The notes: generated from the letters alone by a model not told the origin. DNA of 64,000 nt from Ohtaekwangia sp036503775 (GCA_036503775.1 DASXWH010000294.1:1-64000), one strand, 5' to 3'; shown: positions 8,397 to 18,215, counted from the first letter of the stretch. Translations and numbers: made by a program.

Positions 8397-9884
8397 TTAT
8401 TCGTTATCGGTTTCATTTTCTTCTTCAGATTCCTGTTCATCCTTCATCCGGCTTCTCATGTCAGAAGATTTACTTACCGGACCGATGAACTTTACTTTTA
8501 CAGTTTCAAGACGCTTGTCATTTTGATAAATGCCCAGGTAAACAATGGTGCGTGCACTTTTTACTTCGGCTGTTGGAATTTTGATGAAGTAAACACTCTT
8601 CACCAATCCACCGGGAGGAATAAGCACAGGCTTGCCATCTACTTTTTGCAATACAGCCGAGACAGGTGATTCTACTTTTGTGGTAAGCGCAACAGAATCA
8701 AATGTTTTATTGACAAATTCAACATTGTATAAATTAGTGATGTATCCGTCTTCTGAACGCTGATACAGCGTACCCGGTACTTTCAGTACGGTTGTTTCTA
8801 CCGTGGATCGAGTTGCCAGTACAAAGCTTAATAAACCGGCAAGCGCTACCAGCACGATCGAGTAGGCTATTACCCGCGTGGTGAATAGTTTTTGAATTCC
8901 ATTCTTGATTGAGTTGTGTGACGCAAAACGGATCAATCCTTTCGGTTTACCGATCTTGATCATCACGTCATCACAGGCGTCAATGCAGGCGGTGCAGTTC
9001 ACGCACTCCAGTTGTGTACCGTTCCTTATGTCAATACCGGTTGGACATACGTGAACACACAGTTTACAATCAATGCAATCGCCTTGTTTGACGGTGGTTG
9101 TTTCATTCTTCTTTAATCTCCCACGTGGCTCACCCCGCAGCCAGTCGTAGGCTACAACAATGGATTCGGCACCCAACAGTACACCTTGTAATCTTCCGTA
9201 AGGACATACAGCAATACAGGCCTGCTCTCTGAATCGCGCATACACGCCATAGAATATTCCTGTAAAGACCATCAGGCCGATAAAACCGGCCATATTTTGC
9301 AGAGGTGAGTGCGTGATGATGGCGTAGGTTTCTTCGACACCGATCAGGTAGGCCATAACGGTGTGCGAGATCAGTAAGGATATAACTATGAAAATGATAT
9401 GCTTCGCTGTCTTCTTGCTGAATTTTGAAAATGAAAGCGGTTCCTTGTTAAGCCTTCGTTGCGCGGGAGCATCGCCTTCAATCCAGTATTCGATTTTACG
9501 GAACACCATCTCCATGAATAAGGTCTGCGGGCACATCCACCCGCACCATACGCGACCAAATACTACGGTGAACACGATGATGAAAATAAAGAAGGTAATA
9601 AGAATGACGGCCAGAATAAAAAAGTCCTGCGGCCAGAAGGCCTGACCAAACACCACAAACTTTCGTTCAAAGATGTTGATGAGCAAAAGAGGTTGGCCGC
9701 CAATTTTAATAAACGGCCCGCCAAAGAAAAGCGCCAGCAGAAATACGGTTACGACAATGCGCAGCCGGTGATAGTATCCCGAAGGCTTTTTCGGATGAAT
9801 CCAGATCCGTTTACCTTTTTCATCTACCGTGGCAATCGAGTCCCTGAACTCTTCATCGAACTGATATAATTCCTCACTACCCAC
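8397..9884 (-). CDS. ccoG: CcoG/FixG/RdxA iron-sulfur protein
   Basis: A 495-residue membrane protein with several N-terminal helices, the membrane motif CGWMCPQT, and two ferredoxin clusters, CIDCKLCVHVCPTG and CVNCTACIDACDDV. A C-terminal IgE-like FixG domain (about 370-480) lies outside the membrane. CcoG reduces Cu(II) to Cu(I) for insertion into the cbb3 oxidase CuB site. It lies 16 bases after ccoP in the oxidase operon. The acidic tail (EQESEEENETDNE) is unusual but harmless to the assignment. Confidence 0.95.
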   Translation of the reverse strand: MGSEELYQFDEEFRDSIATVDEKGKRIWIHPKKPSGYYHRLRIVVTVFLLALFFGGPFIKIGGQPLLLINIFERKFVVFGQAFWPQDFFILAVILITFFIFIIVFTVVFGRVWCGWMCPQTLFMEMVFRKIEYWIEGDAPAQRRLNKEPLSFSKFSKKTAKHIIFIVISLLISHTVMAYLIGVEETYAIITHSPLQNMAGFIGLMVFTGIFYGVYARFREQACIAVCPYGRLQGVLLGAESIVVAYDWLRGEPRGRLKKNETTTVKQGDCIDCKLCVHVCPTGIDIRNGTQLECVNCTACIDACDDVMIKIGKPKGLIRFASHNSIKNGIQKLFTTRVIAYSIVLVALAGLLSFVLATRSTVETTVLKVPGTLYQRSEDGYITNLYNVEFVNKTFDSVALTTKVESPVSAVLQKVDGKPVLIPPGGLVKSVYFIKIPTAEVKSARTIVYLGIYQNDKRLETVKVKFIGPVSKSSDMRSRMKDEQESEEENETDNE

Positions 9885-9900
9885 TATACCTTATTATATT

Positions 9901-10812
9901 TTAAAGTGATGCCTGGACGTTGACACTGTCGGCAGGCGTCTTTGTTTCTTCTGCTTTATATAATTCACCCTGCGGTGATTTGGCACCAGCCGGATTAGTT
10001 CCGTGTAAGCTCATCACAAAGAACGTTACATCACGAACACTTTGGGGGCTCATCGCTTTGCCCCACGCAGGCATACCTTTTTCTACAGCCCCGTTTTTAA
10101 TGGTAAGAAATATATTTTTGATCCCGCCTCCATGAATCCAATAATCGTCTGTGAGATTCGGGCCGATAGAATTTCCACCTCCGTCATTTTTATGGCAGGC
10201 GCCACAATTGTTATCCATAAAAACGGTTTTCCCTTTTTCAATGATCGCGGCATCCGGTGTAAATACCAGGGTGTTCTCATCGATCACCGCTGCAGGTTGT
10301 GACGCGCGAATGCGGGCAGCCTGTTCCTCAGCGAGTGCTACTTCTTCATTGTATTCAGCTTCAGAAAGTGGCATGGAATCCGTAATGTGATAGGCTACGA
10401 GGTAAACAACAGACCAGGCAATGGTAGCATAGAATAACCACTTCCACCACGGTGGCAGGTGATTGTCGAGTTCACGTATACCATCGAAGCTATGACCCAT
10501 GTCTATATCCTGTTCTTTCGCCACCGGAACAGAGGCATTTAATTTTTGTGTCAGTTCATCCCACCAGGTAGCCGGTTTTACATACGCTACTCCGGCTTTG
10601 GCTGCTCTCTCTTTTTCATTTTCAATGATGAGCAGATTAAGAGCGCGGATGAGAAAAAAGGCCACAACCAGCACCAGCAACAACACAGCCAACACCATTG
10701 CAGAAACCAGGTATAACGGCAGCATGGAATTCCCCGCAGCCGTGGTATCCTGGGCAAAGGTGACCTGCGCCTGCAGCGCAAGAGATAGTATCAATATCTT
10801 TTTCATACGCAT
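9901..10812 (-). CDS. ccoP: cbb3 oxidase subunit CcoP, single-haem type
   Basis: A 303-residue protein with a cleaved or first membrane segment, a second helix (LPLYLVSAMVLAVLLLVLVVAFFLI), the CcoP N-terminal domain with a further helix (WWKWLFYATIAWSVVYLVAYHI), and a periplasmic cytochrome c domain. Only one haem motif is present (CGACH), with the distal Met in KGMPAWG. Proteobacterial CcoP carries two haems, whereas the single-haem form is common in Bacteroidota. It passes electrons to the CcoNO core. The start overlaps the ccoQ stop by 10 bases; an alternative ATG two codons later is possible. Confidence 0.93.
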   Translation of the reverse strand: MRMKKILILSLALQAQVTFAQDTTAAGNSMLPLYLVSAMVLAVLLLVLVVAFFLIRALNLLIIENEKERAAKAGVAYVKPATWWDELTQKLNASVPVAKEQDIDMGHSFDGIRELDNHLPPWWKWLFYATIAWSVVYLVAYHITDSMPLSEAEYNEEVALAEEQAARIRASQPAAVIDENTLVFTPDAAIIEKGKTVFMDNNCGACHKNDGGGNSIGPNLTDDYWIHGGGIKNIFLTIKNGAVEKGMPAWGKAMSPQSVRDVTFFVMSLHGTNPAGAKSPQGELYKAEETKTPADSVNVQASL

Positions 10813-11000
10813 TGATTTTTTGAGGATGGGTTTTCACTTGGTTTGTCTTCCATAGGCAGGCCTTTCATTTTTTCGATGAATTTTTTATCGGTAGTAAAAA
10901 CCCACCACAACAGGCAAATAAAAAACAGGAAGAAAATGACAAACGATATCACAGGCCAGATGGCGATGTTATCAATGCTTTGAAGAACGTTCTTATACAT
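10803..11000 (-). CDS. ccoQ: cbb3 oxidase small subunit CcoQ
   Basis: A 65-residue protein with a single membrane helix (IAIWPVISFVIFFLFFICLLWWVFTT) followed by a charged tail. Size, topology and position between ccoNO and ccoP match CcoQ/FixQ, a small subunit that stabilises the complex. The C-terminal Cys and Ser/Lys-rich tail are not conserved features. Confidence 0.88.
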   Translation of the reverse strand: MYKNVLQSIDNIAIWPVISFVIFFLFFICLLWWVFTTDKKFIEKMKGLPMEDKPSENPSSKNQCV

Positions 11001-11022
11001 GGCGTTAGAAGTTAGGTTCTGT

Positions 11023-13149
11023 TTATTTTTCTGCTGTCTGATTTACTTTGATGTCTTTGCCCAGGCGTTGCAGATAAGCGATGAGCGCAACGATCTCCGC
11101 TTCGGGCATTACCTCAATTCCATCAGCTTGTAGTCTTTTGGTAATTTCGTCAGCCTGTTTGTCGAGATCATCATTCGCAGTTTCTTCATAACCTGATTCA
11201 TAAGGCACCCCAATTTTGCGTAAAGCGGAAATTTTGGGAGCAGTTTGTTCTTTATTAATGATTTGTTCAAACAGCCACGGGTAAGCCGGCATGATCGATC
11301 CGGTGGAAACAGCATCAGGTGCAAGCATGTGATTGTAATGCCAGCTGTCAGAATATTTACCACCAATTCGATGAAGATCCGGACCTGTACGTTTTGATCC
11401 CCAGAGGAACGGATGATCATATACAAACTCTCCGGCTTTGGAGTATTCGCCATACCGTTCTACCTCCGAGCGGAAAGGTCGTATCATCTGTGTGTGACAG
11501 TTCACACATCCTTCACGGATGTAAATATCGCGTCCATGTAATTCAAGCGGTGTATACGGTTGAACACTGGCGATTGTGGGTACATTGGATTTGATCAGGA
11601 AGGTGGGGACCATTTCAATTGCTCCACCGATAAGAATAGCAACAATTGTCAGTACAGTAAAGATCACCGGCTTGTGTTCCAGCAGACGATGGTGCCAGCC
11701 ACCATGTTTTTCAACATAGTCCTTTACCAGCGGTGCAGCTTCGGTTTCTTCTTCTGCAATGAAGCTTCCGGCATAGGCCGTCTTGATCAGGTTGTATGTC
11801 ATGATAATAGCGCCCGTCAGGTACAATGCTCCGCCAATAGCACGGAGGCCATGAAGCGGAAGGATCTGCACAGTGGTCTCCAAAAAGTTTTTATACATTA
11901 GAAAACCTTCCGGATTGAATTCTTTCCACATCAGACTTTGAACTACACCCGATACATACATGGGGAGTGCATAGAAGATGATCCCCAGCGTACCCAGCCA
12001 GAAGTGAAGGTTTGCCAGTTTAGGTGAATATAGGTTTGTATTCCACATTCGAGGGACTACCCAGTAGAGGATAGCGAAGATCAGAAATCCATTCCAGCCC
12101 AGACCACCTACGTGAACGTGTGCTACGATCCAGTCAGTGAAGTGTGCAATGGCATTTACACTTTTTAAAGAAAGCAACGGACCTTCCAGCGTGGCCATAC
12201 CGTAGGCGGTAATAGCAACGACCATAAATTTCAATACTACATCCTCACGCACTCTGTCCCATGCGCCACGAAGGGTCATCAAACCATTGAGCATTCCACC
12301 CCACGATGGAGCGATCAGCATGATGGAAAACACAACGCCAAGGGACTGCGCCCAATCCGGAAGCGAGGTGTACAGCAGGTGGTGAGGACCTGCCCATATA
12401 TAAAGGAATATTAAAGACCAGAAGTGAATAATGGAAAGGCGGTATGAATACACCGGACGGTTAGCGGCCTTGGGAAGGAAGTAGTACATCATACCGAGAT
12501 AAGGTGTGGTGAGGAAAAAGGCCACCGCGTTGTGTCCATACCACCACTGCACCAGGGCATCCTGAACACCGGCATACCAGGAATAGCTTTTGAAGAAATT
12601 TACCGGCATCTCGAAGGAGTTGACCAGGTGCAGCACCGCTACCGTTACGAACGTGGCGATGTAAAACCAGATCGCTACATACATGTGCCGCTCACGTCTT
12701 TTGATGATGGTTCCGATCATGTTCCATCCGAAGACCACCCACACAATGGTGATGGCAATGTCAATTGGCCATTCGAGCTCTGCATATTCTTTGGAAGTTG
12801 TGAGCCCGAGGGGCAATGTAATAGCAGCAGCCACAATGATAAGTTGCCATCCCCAGAAGTGAATCCAGCTCAGCGTGTCACTGAACATCCGCGCCTTTAG
12901 CAGACGTTGCATCGAATAGTACACTCCGGCAAACATGGCGTTACCAACGAAGGCGAAGATGATGGCATTGGTGTGCAACGGACGAATCCGCCCGAAGGTA
13001 GTGTACTGCATGTCAAAATTGAAAATAGGATACACCAGCTGTATGGCGGCTGTGAGGCCTACCAGCATACCTACTAATCCAAAAATAACGGTGGCGATAA
13101 TGAAGGCTTTGACAATCTTGTTGTCGTAACTGAATTTTTCCAGTTCCAT
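11023..13149 (-). CDS. ccoNO: Fused cbb3 oxidase subunits I and II (CcoNO)
   Basis: The 708-residue protein fuses the haem-copper catalytic subunit to the monohaem cytochrome subunit. Residues 1 to about 480 have the 12-helix CcoN core: haem b ligand in RIRPLHTN, CuB ligands in WWYGHNAV and WAGPHHLL, haem ligands in VAHVHVGGLGWNG. After a linker and one helix, a CcoO part carries CVNCHTQMIRP and the distal-Met region TGSIMPAYPW. CcoO ordinarily is a separate polypeptide; the fusion is usual in Bacteroidota. The enzyme reduces O2 with high affinity and pumps protons. It is first in the operon, with an FNR-type dyad 87-100 bases upstream. Confidence 0.97.
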   Translation of the reverse strand: MELEKFSYDNKIVKAFIIATVIFGLVGMLVGLTAAIQLVYPIFNFDMQYTTFGRIRPLHTNAIIFAFVGNAMFAGVYYSMQRLLKARMFSDTLSWIHFWGWQLIIVAAAITLPLGLTTSKEYAELEWPIDIAITIVWVVFGWNMIGTIIKRRERHMYVAIWFYIATFVTVAVLHLVNSFEMPVNFFKSYSWYAGVQDALVQWWYGHNAVAFFLTTPYLGMMYYFLPKAANRPVYSYRLSIIHFWSLIFLYIWAGPHHLLYTSLPDWAQSLGVVFSIMLIAPSWGGMLNGLMTLRGAWDRVREDVVLKFMVVAITAYGMATLEGPLLSLKSVNAIAHFTDWIVAHVHVGGLGWNGFLIFAILYWVVPRMWNTNLYSPKLANLHFWLGTLGIIFYALPMYVSGVVQSLMWKEFNPEGFLMYKNFLETTVQILPLHGLRAIGGALYLTGAIIMTYNLIKTAYAGSFIAEEETEAAPLVKDYVEKHGGWHHRLLEHKPVIFTVLTIVAILIGGAIEMVPTFLIKSNVPTIASVQPYTPLELHGRDIYIREGCVNCHTQMIRPFRSEVERYGEYSKAGEFVYDHPFLWGSKRTGPDLHRIGGKYSDSWHYNHMLAPDAVSTGSIMPAYPWLFEQIINKEQTAPKISALRKIGVPYESGYEETANDDLDKQADEITKRLQADGIEVMPEAEIVALIAYLQRLGKDIKVNQTAEK

Positions 13150-13235
13150 AAGTTAGCTCGGTTTGATCTCAGATTTACTAAGATAAAAATAGATCACGAT
13201 CCGAAGTAGCGATCTGACTGGTGTTAGAAAAAAAA

Positions 13236-13249
13236 CTGATTTATATCAG
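13236..13249 (-). promoter_or_regulatory. FNR/FixK-type dyad upstream of ccoNO
   Basis: CTGAT-TTAT-ATCAG is a perfect 5-bp inverted repeat with a 4-base spacer, close to the FNR/FixK consensus TTGAT-N4-ATCAA. It lies in the 204-base gap between hemN and ccoNO. A TACTTCG element resembling the Bacteroidota -7 box occurs 40 bases nearer the gene. Binding is inferred from the pattern and its repetition before other respiratory genes. Confidence 0.7.
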
Positions 13250-13353
13250 GAATTTTTTTTGGCCGCTTTAGAGCCGATTAGCGACTAAATTATTGGATGG
13301 TGTAATATTAATATTGTATATTAAAGGACATGGCGGAAGATTGCACAAACCTG

Positions 13354-14727
13354 TCAGATTCCCTTACTGAAAATATTTTTATCTGACTGTTGCAGCGCAG
13401 CTCTTCGATCAAAGGCATAACAAATATTTCTGATGAATGCCTTCCCGGATTCAGTTACTTTCAATCCTTCATCGGAGAGCTCAATAATATTTTCTTCTTT
13501 CATGGTCTCCAACGCTTGTAATAAATTGCCGTGGTCCAGTTTCAACAGCTGATTCTTATTTACGTCACGTCCGCAGGCAATGTTCAGTATGCAATTCCGG
13601 ATATCCAGATCTTCATCGGTTTGCAGATGTCCTTTAAATACAGCCAGCTTGTTTTGTGACACCTGGCTTTCGTAGTCTTCTACTTTACGCGCATTCTGAG
13701 CGTAGGCATATTTTGCGTCACTGATGGCGGATGCACCTAATCCAATGAGAAGTTCAGCTTGTGCAGTAGTGTACCCCATGAAGTTACGATGCAATTTTCC
13801 CCGTTGGGCAGCATGATAAAGGGTATCATGTTTAAGCGCAAAGTGATCCATACCTATATCATGATATCCGCTGTCGTTGAGGATTTTCTTTCCGGAATTA
13901 TATAAAGCACGCTTGGTGATATCATTCGGAAGGTTGGCATCTTCGTAGCCACGCTGCCCCGGCCTTACCCAGGGAACATGTGCGTAACTGTAAAATGCAA
14001 TCCGGTCAGGGCGAAGGGTTATTACTTGCTGAAAAGTATTCATTATAGACTGTTCAGTCTGATAGGGCAATCCATAGATCAGATCAAACCCGATAGATTG
14101 AAATCCGATCTCCCGACTGATCTTTACAACGCGTTCCAGATTTTCAAAAGGTTGGATACGGTTGATGGCTTTCTGAACCTGTATGTCCAGGTCCTGAACA
14201 CCGTAGCTTACTCTTCTGAAACCCGCATTATAAAATACCTCCAGATGTTCGCGCGTTGTGTTGTTAGGGTGGCCCTCAAAGCTGAATTCATGTTCCGGAT
14301 GAATGAAGTTATTTTTTAAAATCCCGGTGAGAAGTTTCCGGAGGTTCTCCGGACTGAAAAATGTAGGGGTGCCACCGCCAATGTGTAGCTCACGGATTAC
14401 CGGAACGCTTCCGAATATATACCGGTATAATTCCCACTCCGCTATGATCGCATGGAGATAACGTTCTTCCACATTGTGATTTTTGGTTATACGCACGTTG
14501 CATGCACAATAAGTACACAGGCTTTCACAAAATGGAAGATGAATATAAAGACTGATACCTTTTGTAACGTTAGTCTCGTCAAATACCTTCTCTACAGCGT
14601 GAACCCACTTTGGTGCAGAAAACCGCTCCGTATCCCAGGTTGGAACAGTGGGATAGCTCGTGTAGCGTGGTACAGGAACATCGTATTTACGAATAAGCTC
14701 ACTCAGATTATTTGTCACCTTTTCCAT
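13354..14727 (-). CDS. hemN: Oxygen-independent coproporphyrinogen III dehydrogenase
   Basis: A 457-residue radical SAM enzyme that converts coproporphyrinogen III to protoporphyrinogen IX without oxygen. The [4Fe-4S]/SAM motif C-x3-C-x2-C is Cys67, Cys71 and Cys74 (FCESLCTYC). HIGGGTPTF and GFDLIYGLPYQT are typical HemN segments, and a HemN C-terminal domain follows. The start is set at the ATG giving MEKVTNNLSEL; a longer frame adds 20 basic residues that run into ccoS and match nothing. It overlaps the ccoS end by 20 bases, placing it last in a usp-ccoI-ccoS-hemN operon that supplies copper and haem for the oxidase when oxygen is low. Confidence 0.95.
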   Translation of the reverse strand: MEKVTNNLSELIRKYDVPVPRYTSYPTVPTWDTERFSAPKWVHAVEKVFDETNVTKGISLYIHLPFCESLCTYCACNVRITKNHNVEERYLHAIIAEWELYRYIFGSVPVIRELHIGGGTPTFFSPENLRKLLTGILKNNFIHPEHEFSFEGHPNNTTREHLEVFYNAGFRRVSYGVQDLDIQVQKAINRIQPFENLERVVKISREIGFQSIGFDLIYGLPYQTEQSIMNTFQQVITLRPDRIAFYSYAHVPWVRPGQRGYEDANLPNDITKRALYNSGKKILNDSGYHDIGMDHFALKHDTLYHAAQRGKLHRNFMGYTTAQAELLIGLGASAISDAKYAYAQNARKVEDYESQVSQNKLAVFKGHLQTDEDLDIRNCILNIACGRDVNKNQLLKLDHGNLLQALETMKEENIIELSDEGLKVTESGKAFIRNICYAFDRRAALQQSDKNIFSKGI

Positions 14728-14878
14728 GTTCTTTTTTCTTCTTGTCTTCAAATAACATCCGGATGGAAGGCGTATAGGTGTCGTCATATTGTCCGCTTTT
14801 CATAGACCATAAGAAGATCACCAGAAAGATGATCCCTATGGTTAGACTGATTCCGATTAACAGGATGATAATGTTCAT
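14708..14878 (-). CDS. ccoS: cbb3 oxidase assembly protein CcoS
   Basis: A 56-residue protein with one N-terminal helix (MNIIILLIGISLTIGIIFLV) followed by FLWSMKSGQYDD, the hallmark of CcoS, and a basic tail. CcoS is needed for cofactor insertion into cbb3 oxidase. An open frame extends 11 codons upstream into ccoI, but the family starts with MNI(I/L)xLLIxIS, so the inner ATG is chosen. It sits between ccoI and hemN, overlapping the latter. Confidence 0.92.
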   Translation of the reverse strand: MNIIILLIGISLTIGIIFLVIFLWSMKSGQYDDTYTPSIRMLFEDKKKKEHGKGDK

Positions 14879-14897
14879 ATGGTAAACCTCCCCGCCT

Positions 14898-17294
14898 TCA
14901 GGCAGGCTCAACTTTAAATCTTAAACTTTTTATCGCCAGCGATGAAAAGCCAACTACACTGATACTACTGACCGGCATAAGAATAGCCGCAGTCAGTGGC
15001 GTCAGATGTCCCGTGACAGCAAATGTCAATGCGATAGCATTGTATAAAAACGAAATGACAAAGGCGGTTTTTAAAATCCGGGTAGAGGATTTGGCCAGTT
15101 TTAAAAAATTATCCAGCTGCGTGATCTGATCACCGTGCAGAATTCCATCGCAAGCAGGGGTAAACACTCCCGTATCATCGGTGATGGCAATACCTACATC
15201 ACTTTGTTTGAGTGCTCCCGCATCGTTCAGTCCATCACCTACCATCAGCACTTTTTTCCCCTGGCTTTGTAATGAACGAATAAAGTCCAGTTTGTCATGT
15301 GGACTTTGGTTAAACAAAAGCTGAACAGAAGGACTGAACAGTTCCGCCATTTTAGAGCGGTCTGCATCATTGTCACCCGAAAGTAAAGCGGAACATTTGT
15401 CTCTGAGACGATCCAGCATCGGTTTGATATTTTCCCGTGTTAATGTGGATATGGTAAAATATCCGCGTACGTTATTGTCAACGGAAACAAAGACGAGGGA
15501 TGAGCGACTATCTATTTTTTCAGTGCAGCCTGCGAAAGGAGCTGAACCGATGCGGAGTATATGATCATTGATCTTTCCTTCAATACCTTTTCCGGGAAGC
15601 TCCTTGAATTCTGAAATGGTGCTGTTGCTTGTCTCTCGGATAAATTTTGTCAGTAAGGAACTAAGCGGATGCGTTGAATAGCTCGTTAATTCTTTAATCC
15701 ATCCATATTCTTCTTTTGATAATTCTCCGATAAAACCGATGTCTGGTTTTTGTCCTGCGGTTACTGTTCCGGTTTTGTCAAATACCACAGCATCGATAGT
15801 AGCGAGTCTTTCAATGACATCTGCATTTTTGAGATAGAACTGGTGATGTCCGAAAACACGCTGCATATTTCCATAGGTAAACGGGGCAGCAAGCGCTAAA
15901 GCGCATGGGCAGGCCACCATCAAAACTGAAGTAAGCACCAGCCACATTTGGGCTGGTGAAATAAAATACCAATAGACGGCCGTGATTAGTGCAATGACCA
16001 TCACAATCCAGGTAAACCTTCGCGCAGCGCGGTCAATGATTTTCTTGTATTGACTTTCTTCTACCTTTCGGAATGCATCGTGGTTCCATAGACTGGTAAG
16101 ATGACTTTGTGATGTCTTCTTTTCTACCACGAGTGTCACCGGTTGGCCAATCAGTCGACCGCCTGCATAAACCAGGTCACTTTGTAATACCTTGACTGGT
16201 TTTGATTCCCCGGTTACAAAACTGTAATCAACATACGCCTTTTCATCCAGCAGAATACTGTCTGCCGGAATGATTTCCATATGTCGGATACGGATCTGAT
16301 CTCCGCTATGGAGGTCGTAGATCACCACCGGTTTCCATTCGTTTCGAAATAATTTGTGAACGGCCAGTGGAAAATAAGATTTGAAGTCACGATCAAACGC
16401 CAGACTTTCATACGTTTTGTTTTGAAACCAGCGCCCGATCAGCAGGAAGAAAACCAGTCCGGTGAATGAATCGAGGTATCCCGGTCCTGTTGCTGTAATG
16501 ATGTCGTATGTACTTCGTGCGAACAAGGCGATTAATCCTAACGCTATGGGAACATCAATATTGATTTGCTTTTGACGGAAGCTGGCCTGGGCAGATCGGA
16601 AATAATCGTTGGCGCTGTAGAAAAAAACAGGTATTGATAATCCCAGGTTAAGCCACGAAAACAATCGGGCTAAAGAATTTTCTGAATTATCCAGACCAAA
16701 ATATTCAGGAAAACTGAAAAGCATTACGTTACCAAAACAGAAACCTGCCAGTGCCAGTTTAGTAATCAACCCATAGTCAGCATTTTTCTTTTTGGTTTCT
16801 TTTTCAAGCCTGATCTGTGGTGCGTAACCCACCCTGGCCATCAGGTGAGCAATTGTGCTGAGTGTTATCTTTTGGGGATTGAAGTTTATCCACACAGACT
16901 TTTGCGCAAAGTTCACCTCTGACTTAAGGATACCGGAGTTTAATCGTTCCAGGTGTTCAAGCAGCCAGATGCACGATGCGCAATGAATAGCTGGAACATT
17001 GAATTGTACGCTCGCAAAGGAGGGAGAATCAAACCCGATCACCTTTTTCCGGATATCGGGTTCATCCAGGTAAGCGAATACACCTTCTTCGGCTTTGGTG
17101 CTGATCCCTGGATTTTTATCCAGCGTATAATATTCGCACAGATCATTGTCGTTAAGAATTTCAAAGACGGTCTTGCATCCGTAACAGCAGAATACCTTGT
17201 TATCAAGCCATAGTGTTTCTTCGCAGGGTTGACCGCAATGAAAGCATGTTACAGCCTGGGCAACGGGTACGTCTTCGTTGACGATGCTTTTCAT
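14898..17294 (-). CDS. ccoI: Copper-translocating P-type ATPase CcoI
   Basis: A 798-residue P1B-type ATPase. The N-terminal cysteine cluster (C17, C20, C24, C36, C37, C40) and an HMA domain with CASC precede the membrane domain. Diagnostic motifs are TGES, ACPCALALAAP (Cu-selective CPC), DKTGTVT (phosphorylated Asp), HPLSS and GDGLNDAGAL. The N-terminal Cys cluster marks the FixI/CcoI subgroup, which delivers Cu(I) across the membrane for oxidase assembly rather than for detoxification. It overlaps the preceding usp gene by 4 bases and lies 19 bases before ccoS. NosZ would be another consumer of the exported copper. Confidence 0.95.
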   Translation of the reverse strand: MKSIVNEDVPVAQAVTCFHCGQPCEETLWLDNKVFCCYGCKTVFEILNDNDLCEYYTLDKNPGISTKAEEGVFAYLDEPDIRKKVIGFDSPSFASVQFNVPAIHCASCIWLLEHLERLNSGILKSEVNFAQKSVWINFNPQKITLSTIAHLMARVGYAPQIRLEKETKKKNADYGLITKLALAGFCFGNVMLFSFPEYFGLDNSENSLARLFSWLNLGLSIPVFFYSANDYFRSAQASFRQKQINIDVPIALGLIALFARSTYDIITATGPGYLDSFTGLVFFLLIGRWFQNKTYESLAFDRDFKSYFPLAVHKLFRNEWKPVVIYDLHSGDQIRIRHMEIIPADSILLDEKAYVDYSFVTGESKPVKVLQSDLVYAGGRLIGQPVTLVVEKKTSQSHLTSLWNHDAFRKVEESQYKKIIDRAARRFTWIVMVIALITAVYWYFISPAQMWLVLTSVLMVACPCALALAAPFTYGNMQRVFGHHQFYLKNADVIERLATIDAVVFDKTGTVTAGQKPDIGFIGELSKEEYGWIKELTSYSTHPLSSLLTKFIRETSNSTISEFKELPGKGIEGKINDHILRIGSAPFAGCTEKIDSRSSLVFVSVDNNVRGYFTISTLTRENIKPMLDRLRDKCSALLSGDNDADRSKMAELFSPSVQLLFNQSPHDKLDFIRSLQSQGKKVLMVGDGLNDAGALKQSDVGIAITDDTGVFTPACDGILHGDQITQLDNFLKLAKSSTRILKTAFVISFLYNAIALTFAVTGHLTPLTAAILMPVSSISVVGFSSLAIKSLRFKVEPA

Positions 17295-18142
17295 GCTTTC
17301 GGTGTTTCGTTCTTTAACGTGTATGTCCAGATGAGGCTGTCCGTATGGTTCACGATGTCTTCCGCCAGACTTCCATTGAGGAAATGGGCTATCCCTTTAC
17401 GGCCGTGCGTGCCCATGGCGATCAGATTACCATTTATCAATTTAGTGAATTTCAAAATACCTTCCTCTTCATCCGGATGGTTGTACACATGGATTGTGTA
17501 ATCTTTAAGCATATATCGTTTGGCGAATGCATTCAGACGTTCATGCGTAATGGAATCAGAGGTAAAACTGACAGGAGTGTTGATCCATACAATATGCAAC
17601 GTGGCACTGAAGAAATTTTGCAGGGCTTTTACCTTCATCACCAGGTCTTCCTGATGTTCGGTGTCGAGTGTGTTGGGAAATACGATTCTTTTTACGGAAT
17701 CCTTCGGGTAATCTTTTGCCACTAACACCGGCACCGGAGAATGACGAACGATTTTTTCTGCATTGGATCCTATGAAAAACTCACGAAGCCCGGTTGCTCC
17801 ATGCGACCCCATTACAACAATGTCTATCTCATTATCCTTTATATAGTCCAGTATCATGCGTGAAGGAAGACCAAATTCTATTTTGGAAACTACCTTCGCC
17901 TCTTCATTTTTAAAATCACCCTTCAGTTTTTTAAACTCCTCTTCAGCTTTTTCACGAAGTTCTCTGAATAGTTCCTGTTCAAAATTCAGTACTGGCATGA
18001 GAACCGTATCGTGGAGAACAGGCATTTCAATCACATGAAGTAAGTGAACCGTACCTCCTGACTTGCTGGCCAGATCATAAGCCAGGCGAAAGGCATTGAC
18101 AGCGGGTTTTGAAAAATCGCAGGGTACCAATATTCGTTTCAT
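17291..18142 (-). CDS. Tandem universal stress protein
   Basis: A 283-residue protein with two Usp domains. The first (1-150) has the full ATP-binding loop GSHGATGLREFFIGSNAEKI. The second (155-278) has GTHGRKGIAHFLNGSLAEDI, also intact. It heads the operon that continues into ccoI, ccoS and hemN. Two FNR-type dyads and a perfect TACATTTG -7 element lie directly upstream. Tandem Usp proteins are typical members of low-oxygen regulons (as in the DosR regulon of mycobacteria), but the precise task is unknown. Confidence 0.92.
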   Translation of the reverse strand: MKRILVPCDFSKPAVNAFRLAYDLASKSGGTVHLLHVIEMPVLHDTVLMPVLNFEQELFRELREKAEEEFKKLKGDFKNEEAKVVSKIEFGLPSRMILDYIKDNEIDIVVMGSHGATGLREFFIGSNAEKIVRHSPVPVLVAKDYPKDSVKRIVFPNTLDTEHQEDLVMKVKALQNFFSATLHIVWINTPVSFTSDSITHERLNAFAKRYMLKDYTIHVYNHPDEEEGILKFTKLINGNLIAMGTHGRKGIAHFLNGSLAEDIVNHTDSLIWTYTLKNETPKA

Positions 18143-18164
18143 GGCGACAGTGTTGATGATGTAT

Positions 18165-18208
18165 CAAATGTACCCTTAAGAATACAGGAGGATTTTGATT
18201 ATCATCAA
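18165..18208 (-). promoter_or_regulatory. FNR-controlled promoter of usp-ccoI-ccoS-hemN
   Basis: TTGAT-TATC-ATCAA at 18195-18208 is a perfect match to the FNR/FixK consensus. On the minus strand, TACATTTG (18172 down to 18165) is a perfect TAnnTTTG -7 box of Bacteroidota. The dyad centre is 36.5 bases from the last G of the box, which would put it near -41.5 relative to a start at about 18159. The usp start codon follows at 18142. Confidence 0.8.
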
Positions 18209-18215
18209 GGGAATA

